This document shows, piece by piece, positions 1 to 4,387 of a stretch of DNA of 6,752 bases. Numbering within the stretch: the first letter of the stretch is position 1; every line of letters starts with the position of its first letter. Position numbers and translations under genes: made by a program. This DNA is from Bacillota bacterium (GTDB lineage: Bacteria > Bacillota_I > Bacilli_A > RFN20 > CAG-826): contig JAEZSD010000015.1 in assembly GCA_023422095.1 (NCBI GenBank), positions 1-6,752 on the forward strand. The letters run 5' to 3'. The notes under the pieces are model-generated. The model ran no database searches. It had not been told where the DNA came from and worked only from the letters and a program-made list of their open reading frames with translations.

Positions 1-1121
1 TTGCCTTCTTCATCGAGACCTTGCTTTGCCCATTGAGAGTTCTTGAACCAAACATTACTTTTTGAGGTATGGTTCAATACTAAATCCATAATGATTTTTA
101 TCTCTTTTTCATGAGCTTTATATAACAGTTCGCGATAATCTTCTAAAGTTCCAAATTTGCTATCAACAGCGTAGAAATCTGAGATGTCGTAGCCATGATA
201 TGAATCACTTTGTTGAATTGGAGTGAGCCAAATAACTTGGATACCTAAATCATCGAGATATTCTAAAGAATCAATAATTCCTCTTAAATCCCCAATTCCA
301 TCTCCATCGGAATCTCTAAACGAAGCGACAAAAATTTGATAGCCAACCCCCAATGAAGTAAAAGAATCACTGGTAGGAGAAACTCCATACTGATCAATTA
401 TCGTATCAGTGTCACTTCGATAGGCGCCTGAAGTATCTTCGACAACCGAATTAACTTCTGGTTCGCTCGTCCCTGTCGCGTTAAAAGCATAATTATCAAA
501 ATTGCCGGTATTTATGTATAAATGCATTGAGCCATCTTCACGGAAGTGAGTGTCAAAATCAGTGATATAAGTTTCCTTGCCCCCATCGCTAATCCAGTTA
601 CTTGAACCATCCATACTATCGAGACGAACGAGCAAAAAGCCAACATTAGTCACATTGGCAAAACTGACAGGATTATTATTTTTTCCGGTTTTCAATGTTG
701 TTTTATATAAATCAACATCGACAATCGCTCCATATTTATCTTTCCAAGTAGTCGCTCCGCCCTTAGCGACATCTGCTCCATTCATCCAGCGTGTGCTCAT
801 CGGGTGGAGAGTTAGGCTTGAGGAAACCTCAGTAACTCCTTTATACGCCCATAGCGTTCCTTCTAAATCATTTGGGCGATGAGGCCAGAGCCATAAGCAA
901 TACGACTCGTAATCACTTACACTGGCGTCTTCCCCACGATTATAGTGAAGGTATAAATGCCCTGGTTCACTCCACGAACTTACCCATTCTTCATAGGCAG
1001 TATCGGTAATTATTGTCTCATCTTCATCATCTTTTTTTTCATCGCAAGCGGAAAGAGGTACAAGTAAAGAAAAAGTCAATAGACTTAAACAAGCTGTAGA
1101 CAAAATTCGACGAAGTTCCAT
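1..1121 (-). CDS. Secreted lipoprotein alpha-amylase/neopullulanase-like glycoside hydrolase (GH13), N-terminal part
   Basis: Seen: 373 codons from the ATG at 1121 to the window edge, so the C-terminal part, including the expected nucleophile Asp and acid/base Glu, lies outside. GGAGG at 1128-1132, 6 bases upstream, supports this start. Residues 1-26 form a lipoprotein signal with lipobox LSAC (Cys26), followed by an acidic linker (27-35). Residues about 54-208 resemble a PUD/CBM41 starch-binding module (LYLHY, CLWLW, then VGFLLVRLD). The GH13 barrel starts near residue 258: YQIFVASF, a calcium-loop-like DSDGDGIGD (270-278), VIWLTPI (296-302), HGYDISDFY (309-317) and conserved region I DLVLNH (346-351). 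Family knowledge: such enzymes hydrolyse alpha-1,4 (sometimes alpha-1,6) glucan outside the cell. Inference: it is membrane-anchored and digests starch, glycogen or pullulan. Exact specificity and GH13 subfamily cannot be settled from this part. It is divergent from the exported protein at 1275. Confidence 0.95.
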   Translation of the reverse strand, partial: MELRRILSTACLSLLTFSLLVPLSACDEKKDDEDETIITDTAYEEWVSSWSEPGHLYLHYNRGEDASVSDYESYCLWLWPHRPNDLEGTLWAYKGVTEVSSSLTLHPMSTRWMNGADVAKGGATTWKDKYGAIVDVDLYKTTLKTGKNNNPVSFANVTNVGFLLVRLDSMDGSSNWISDGGKETYITDFDTHFREDGSMHLYINTGNFDNYAFNATGTSEPEVNSVVEDTSGAYRSDTDTIIDQYGVSPTSDSFTSLGVGYQIFVASFRDSDGDGIGDLRGIIDSLEYLDDLGIQVIWLTPIQQSDSYHGYDISDFYAVDSKFGTLEDYRELLYKAHEKEIKIIMDLVLNHTSKSNVWFKNSQWAKQGLDEEG

Positions 1122-1154
1122 TGAAGACCTCCAAAAAAAGAAAATAACACTTTC

Positions 1155-1183
1155 AAGATAGAATAAAAAAGCTGTTTGTTCAA
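1155..1183 (-). promoter_or_regulatory. Probable sigma-A-type promoter of the GH13 lipoprotein gene
   Basis: On the minus strand, TTGAAC (1183-1178) and TATCTT (1160-1155) are separated by exactly 17 bases. Each hexamer matches 4 of 6 consensus positions. Transcription would start near 1148, leaving a leader of about 27 bases with the GGAGG ribosome binding site. No clear catabolite-repression operator is visible beside it. This is a sequence match only. Confidence 0.45.
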
Positions 1184-1221
1184 GGTAATCAAAAAAACTC
1201 TATGTAAAAAACTTTTTAAAC

Positions 1222-1227
1222 TATAAT
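1222..1227 (+). promoter_or_regulatory. Candidate -10 box for the exported protein gene
   Basis: A perfect TATAAT lies at 1222-1227 in a very AT-rich stretch. No good -35 hexamer sits 16-18 bases upstream, so the promoter may be weak or activator-dependent, or the match may be chance in AT-rich DNA. Transcription would start near 1234, leaving about 40 bases of leader that contain the strong AGGAGG at 1261-1266. The 153-base gap 1122-1274 otherwise holds only the divergent promoter and A/T tracts. Confidence 0.4.
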
Positions 1228-1274
1228 ATTAATAGATATAGTGCGATATTTTATTAAATAAGGAGGATATACGC

Positions 1275-1991
1275 ATGAATAAAAAAACAATCAGAGTGAG
1301 CTTGCTCCTCGGCGTTGCTGCTTTGGGAGTTGTCACGGCGGCTGGTTTCATGACCAATTCATTTAGAATGTTCAAAGGATCAAACGCTGCGACAGTTCAA
1401 GAGAGCCGGCGCTTGTATGTCTGTCTTGAAGGTGTTTGGGATGTATATGGAGATCCTGCGACTCCGCGTATGTTCATTCATTATTGGGGTGGGGAAGGAG
1501 TTGTAGGAACAACTTGGGGAAGCTGCCCAGAAATGACAAAGGTTGTTTCAGATTATTATGATGGTCTTTTCTATTATGATGTTCCTATGGATATTACTGC
1601 TTTCATGGTCAAAAACGTTATGGGTACTGTACCTAAAACTTCAAATCAATCAGATGACATTTTAATTTCAGATTTATTTGTTGAAAATGATTACAAAGTT
1701 GCAGTTGTACAACCTTGGGTTAACGATTTTGCGAAGCGTATGGTTGAAAAAGCTGATAATGCTCCAATGAGCTCTTTACAGGCAGCAGCCGTTCTCAATA
1801 ACATTGATTCTTGTGATTCAAGCTATTCAGTTGGATATAATTCATGGCCACAACTTGATGATTTATTTATCACACCAAGTACTTTAGAAGGCTCAACCGT
1901 TGTTATCGATAATTTTGGTGACGATACCACAATCGCCGCAAAGATAGCGTATCTAGAGTATCGTTATAACCTAGACCAAGCCGGAGTATAA
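1275..1991 (+). CDS. Unrecognised exported protein, possibly a small glycan-binding surface protein
   Basis: Not assigned to a named family. Seen: 238 residues. AGGAGG at 1261-1266 lies 8 bases before the ATG and fixes the start. The N-terminus has basic residues (K3, K4, R7) and a hydrophobic stretch at about 8-25, so it is a signal peptide or a single membrane anchor. No lipobox Cys is present; an Ala-rich SNAA site at 36-39 could be a cleavage site. Residues 45-115 are rich in aromatic residues (LYVCLEGVWDVYG, MFIHYWGGEG, DYYDGLFYYDV), the style of beta-sandwich carbohydrate-binding modules such as CBM25/26. Residues about 148-235 look helical, with Cys180, SWPQL (190-194) and a terminal AYLEYRYN (225-232). 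Cysteines are 50, 84 and 180. There is no sortase motif or C-terminal membrane segment. It is divergent from a lipoprotein amylase, which suggests a role in extracellular glycan use. That role is inference. The CDS itself is well supported by its ribosome binding site, signal and terminator. Confidence 0.85.
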   Translation: MNKKTIRVSLLLGVAALGVVTAAGFMTNSFRMFKGSNAATVQESRRLYVCLEGVWDVYGDPATPRMFIHYWGGEGVVGTTWGSCPEMTKVVSDYYDGLFYYDVPMDITAFMVKNVMGTVPKTSNQSDDILISDLFVENDYKVAVVQPWVNDFAKRMVEKADNAPMSSLQAAAVLNNIDSCDSSYSVGYNSWPQLDDLFITPSTLEGSTVVIDNFGDDTTIAAKIAYLEYRYNLDQAGV

Positions 1992-2030
1992 ACTAAATTA
2001 ATTCTTTTATCGATTAGTTATAAAAACATT

Positions 2031-2056
2031 AAGGCCCATTTCAATGGGTCTTTTTT
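2031..2056 (+). terminator. Rho-independent terminator after the exported protein gene
   Basis: AAGGCCCATT (2031-2040) can pair with AATGGGTCTT (2043-2052), with one G.U wobble and a tight loop that opens to about 4-6 bases. A run of six T follows at 2051-2056. It lies 39 bases after the stop codon and separates this gene from the ackA unit. Confidence 0.9.
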
Positions 2057-2067
2057 GATTATATAAA

Positions 2068-2096
2068 TTGAAACGATTCACCAATTATGTAATAAT
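2068..2096 (+). promoter_or_regulatory. Probable sigma-A-type promoter of the ackA-nrnA unit, with overlapping palindrome
   Basis: TTGAAA (2068-2073) and AATAAT (2091-2096) are 17 bases apart, and each matches 5 of 6 consensus positions. Transcription would start near 2103, about 20 bases before the ackA start. The -35 box overlaps the dyad TGAAACGATTCA (2069-2080), which recalls half-sites of a CcpA cre operator but is 2 bases shorter than the classic 14-base cre. Regulation through it is therefore only a suggestion. Confidence 0.6.
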
Positions 2097-2122
2097 ATAC
2101 GCAGTTTTAAGAGGTAGTATCA

Positions 2123-3325
2123 ATGTCAAAGATTATGACGATAAATTCTGGTAGTTCTTCATTAAAGTTCAAGCTTTATGAGATGCCAGAAGAGAAAGTA
2201 ATATGTTCCGGAAATTGTGAGCGAATTGGTTTAAAAGATGGCATTTTTACAATCAGATTTGATGGTAAAAAAGAACAAACTTACCCTGTTTTTCCCAATC
2301 ACGCTGTCGCAGCGCGAACTGTTCTAGAAGCTTTATTAAGTAAAGGAATTATTAAAGATTTCGCTGATATTAAAGCGATGGGTCATCGCGTTGTTCAAGG
2401 AGGAAAATATTTCTCCAAATCAGCATTATTTACTGAGGAGACCGAAAAGAGAATTGAATCGCTAATTCCGTTAGCCCCTCTTCATAATCAAGCCCACTTA
2501 ACTTGTTATCGAGCATTCAAAGAAGTCTTACCAGATTGCCCAAATATCGCCGTTTTCGATACCGCTTTCCACCAAAGTATGGAAGCTCAAGATTATGTCT
2601 TCGCTATCCCACATGAGATTGCGGAGAAATATGATATTCGCCGCTACGGAGCCCATGGAACTAGCCATAAATACCTTTCTGAAGAAGGGTTAAAATATTT
2701 GCCTGGTGTTGAACACCCACGAATCATTTCTTGCCACATCGGAAGCGGGGCCTCAATCACCGCCATTAAGGATGGCAAATGTGTCGCTACTTCAATGGGT
2801 TTAACTCCTCTTGGAGGCATTATGATGTGCACCAGAACTGGAGACATGGATCCAAGTGTCTTTAATTTTGTCGCATCTGTAACGGGCAAATCAGCTGAAG
2901 AAGTTTATCAAATGTTCAATAAGAAATCCGGCTTTCTTGGACTATGTGGTTATTCCGATTCTCGGGATGTTTTAGCCGGCGCCGATAAGGGTGATGAAAG
3001 ATGCATTCTTGCCAATACTTTATTCGTGCGTCGAATCGCCGATTTTATCGGTCAATATTTCGTGCGTTTAGGTGGATGTGACCTCATTATTTTCTCCGCT
3101 GGTATCGGTGAAAATGAACCGAGGACCCGCCGTGAAGTTGTCGAACAAATTCAAGATGCCTTATCTATCCGAATTGATGATGAATTAAATAAATCAATTC
3201 ACGGAAAAGAAGCCCTTATTTCTACCCCTGACAGCAAAATCAAAATTGCCGTGATCCCCACCGATGAAGAAGTAATGATCGCTCGCGATGCTTACCAAAT
3301 GTGTATTAAGGAGACACAAGAATAA
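2123..3325 (+). CDS. ackA: Acetate kinase
   Basis: Transfers phosphate between acetyl phosphate and ADP (acetate + ATP <-> acetyl phosphate + ADP), the ATP-yielding last step of the Pta-AckA fermentation route in the cytosol. Seen: 400 residues, the usual length, of the ASKHA fold. NSGSSSLK (8-15) is the N-terminal signature; also present are GHRVVQGG (87-94), PLHN (119-122), FDTAFHQSM (145-153) with catalytic-type D146, YGAHGTSH (175-182) with H178, TRTGDMDP (237-244) with R238, SAGIGENE (325-332) and TDEEVMIARD near the C-terminus. GAGG at 2111-2114, 8 bases upstream, supports the start. Odd points: Ser208 replaces the Asn of the usual HLGNG motif, and Ala177 replaces the usual Phe of YGFHGTSH; both positions line the active site in characterised enzymes. 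Eleven cysteines is a high count. A propionate or other short-chain acyl kinase is possible. Translation is probably coupled loosely with the next gene, 2 bases downstream. Confidence 0.95.
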   Translation: MSKIMTINSGSSSLKFKLYEMPEEKVICSGNCERIGLKDGIFTIRFDGKKEQTYPVFPNHAVAARTVLEALLSKGIIKDFADIKAMGHRVVQGGKYFSKSALFTEETEKRIESLIPLAPLHNQAHLTCYRAFKEVLPDCPNIAVFDTAFHQSMEAQDYVFAIPHEIAEKYDIRRYGAHGTSHKYLSEEGLKYLPGVEHPRIISCHIGSGASITAIKDGKCVATSMGLTPLGGIMMCTRTGDMDPSVFNFVASVTGKSAEEVYQMFNKKSGFLGLCGYSDSRDVLAGADKGDERCILANTLFVRRIADFIGQYFVRLGGCDLIIFSAGIGENEPRTRREVVEQIQDALSIRIDDELNKSIHGKEALISTPDSKIKIAVIPTDEEVMIARDAYQMCIKETQE

Positions 3326-3327
3326 AT

Positions 3328-4311
3328 ATGAAACCAATTTTTAAAGTGTACGCGGAAAGTGAAAAGAAAAATATCACCCGCTTACATTCCGCCATTAAGC
3401 GATATGATCGTATCGCCATTTTCCGCCACTGCAAACCAGACTATGATGCCTTAGGTTCCCAAATGGGTTTAGCCACTTGGATAAAGGATAATTTCCCGAA
3501 CAAAGAAGTAAGAGTTTTAGGAGATAATCACGTCACCTTTACTCCTCGCTTATTCCCTTATATGGATGAATTAAATGAAGAGTGGTTCAAGAAACCATTC
3601 CTCGCTATTATTTTAGATACCGCCAACAGCTCTCGCATTGCTGATCCACGTTGGAAAAAAGCCAAATTCAAAGTGAAGATGGATCACCATCCACTAGTTG
3701 AAGATTTTGGCAACGTCAGCATGGTTAACACCATTGGAGCAGCTGCCTCTGAAAACATCGTCAATGCTCTAATCAATTTCAAGGGCAAATATGTGATGAG
3801 CAAAGAAGCAGCGGGATACTTTTACACCGCTATCGCCGGTGATTCTGGACGCTTTCAATATGCTTCCACATCAGCTCACACTTTCGCTATTGCTGGATAC
3901 CTTCTTGAATCAGGTTTGGAATTAAGCAAAATCTATCAAAAGATGTATCGTAAACAACTCGATGATTTATATGTCACCGCTTATATTCTCAATCACTTCA
4001 CGATTTCTGAAAAAGGCGTCGCCTATTATATTTTGGATGCCAAAATTCAAGATGAATTAAAAATCACAACCGAAAGAGGTAAAGAAAACGTCAATATTTT
4101 CGCCAATATCGAAGGAGTTAACGCTTGGTGTTCCATCACTGAAGATCCTAAAGATAAATGTTGGAGAATTTCAATTCGTTCCAAAGAGAAAGCTATAAAT
4201 GGAGTCGCAGCTATGTTTGAAGGCGGCGGACATCCCCAAGCTTCCGGAGCAAAAATTAATTCGCTTGATGAACTGCCAAAGTTTATCGCTGAGTTAAATA
4301 AATTATTCTAA
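3328..4311 (+). CDS. nrnA: DHH/DHHA1 phosphoesterase, NrnA-type oligoribonuclease / pAp phosphatase
   Basis: Family role: manganese-dependent cytosolic enzyme that degrades short oligoribonucleotides (nano-RNA) from the end and often also dephosphorylates 3'-phosphoadenosine 5'-phosphate. Seen: 327 residues, close to the roughly 310-325 of Bacillus NrnA. DHH motifs occur in order: RHCKPDYDALGS (33-44; H34, D38, D40), LDTAN (96-100; D97), MDHHP (118-122) and GDSGRF (171-176; D172), followed by the C-terminal DHHA1 glycine motif GGGHPQASGA (299-308). All metal ligands appear intact. It starts 2 bases after the ackA stop. The nearest Shine-Dalgarno-like AAGGAG is at 3308-3313, 14 bases away, which is long, so translation may lean on coupling to ackA. 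The gene ends in a terminator and is followed by dnaE, an association also found in Bacillus. A cyclic-di-AMP/pApA phosphodiesterase (DhhP/GdpP-like) activity is an alternative, since these soluble DHH-DHHA1 proteins overlap in substrate. Confidence 0.9.
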   Translation: MKPIFKVYAESEKKNITRLHSAIKRYDRIAIFRHCKPDYDALGSQMGLATWIKDNFPNKEVRVLGDNHVTFTPRLFPYMDELNEEWFKKPFLAIILDTANSSRIADPRWKKAKFKVKMDHHPLVEDFGNVSMVNTIGAAASENIVNALINFKGKYVMSKEAAGYFYTAIAGDSGRFQYASTSAHTFAIAGYLLESGLELSKIYQKMYRKQLDDLYVTAYILNHFTISEKGVAYYILDAKIQDELKITTERGKENVNIFANIEGVNAWCSITEDPKDKCWRISIRSKEKAINGVAAMFEGGGHPQASGAKINSLDELPKFIAELNKLF

Positions 4312-4322
4312 ACGTGAATTTT

Positions 4323-4350
4323 AAAAGGTAGCCAATAGGTTACCTTTTTT
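4323..4350 (+). terminator. Rho-independent terminator after nrnA
   Basis: AAAAGGTAGCC (4323-4333) pairs with GGTTACCTTTT (4338-4348), with one G.U wobble and an AATA loop. T run 4345-4350. It starts 11 bases after the nrnA stop and separates ackA-nrnA from dnaE. The A/T-flanked stem could also work in the reverse direction. Confidence 0.9.
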
Positions 4351-4352
4351 AT

Positions 4353-4381
4353 TTAAAAAAGTCATAGTTATAGACTATACT
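4353..4381 (+). promoter_or_regulatory. Probable dnaE promoter, likely leaderless
   Basis: TTAAAA (4353-4358, 4 of 6 consensus) and TATACT (4376-4381, 5 of 6) are 17 bases apart. The expected transcription start, 6-8 bases after the -10 box, falls on or beside the A of the ATG at 4388. No Shine-Dalgarno sequence lies in the 30 bases before the gene. An overlapping weaker -10 candidate, TATAGA (4369-4374), would still leave only about 5-8 bases of leader. Confidence 0.5.
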
Positions 4382-4387
4382 ATGTGT

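Noticed and set aside
577..882. Plus-strand open frame of 101 codons
   Set aside because: It lies opposite the well-supported GH13 lipoprotein gene, has no ribosome binding site and its translation shows no domain character.
1991..2019. Inverted repeat AACTAA ... TTAGTT just after the exported protein stop
   Set aside because: Only six A/T-rich pairs with a 17-base loop; the true terminator is the GC-containing hairpin at 2031-2056.
2644..2889. Minus-strand open frame of 81 codons inside ackA
   Set aside because: Antisense shadow of a strongly conserved part of acetate kinase.
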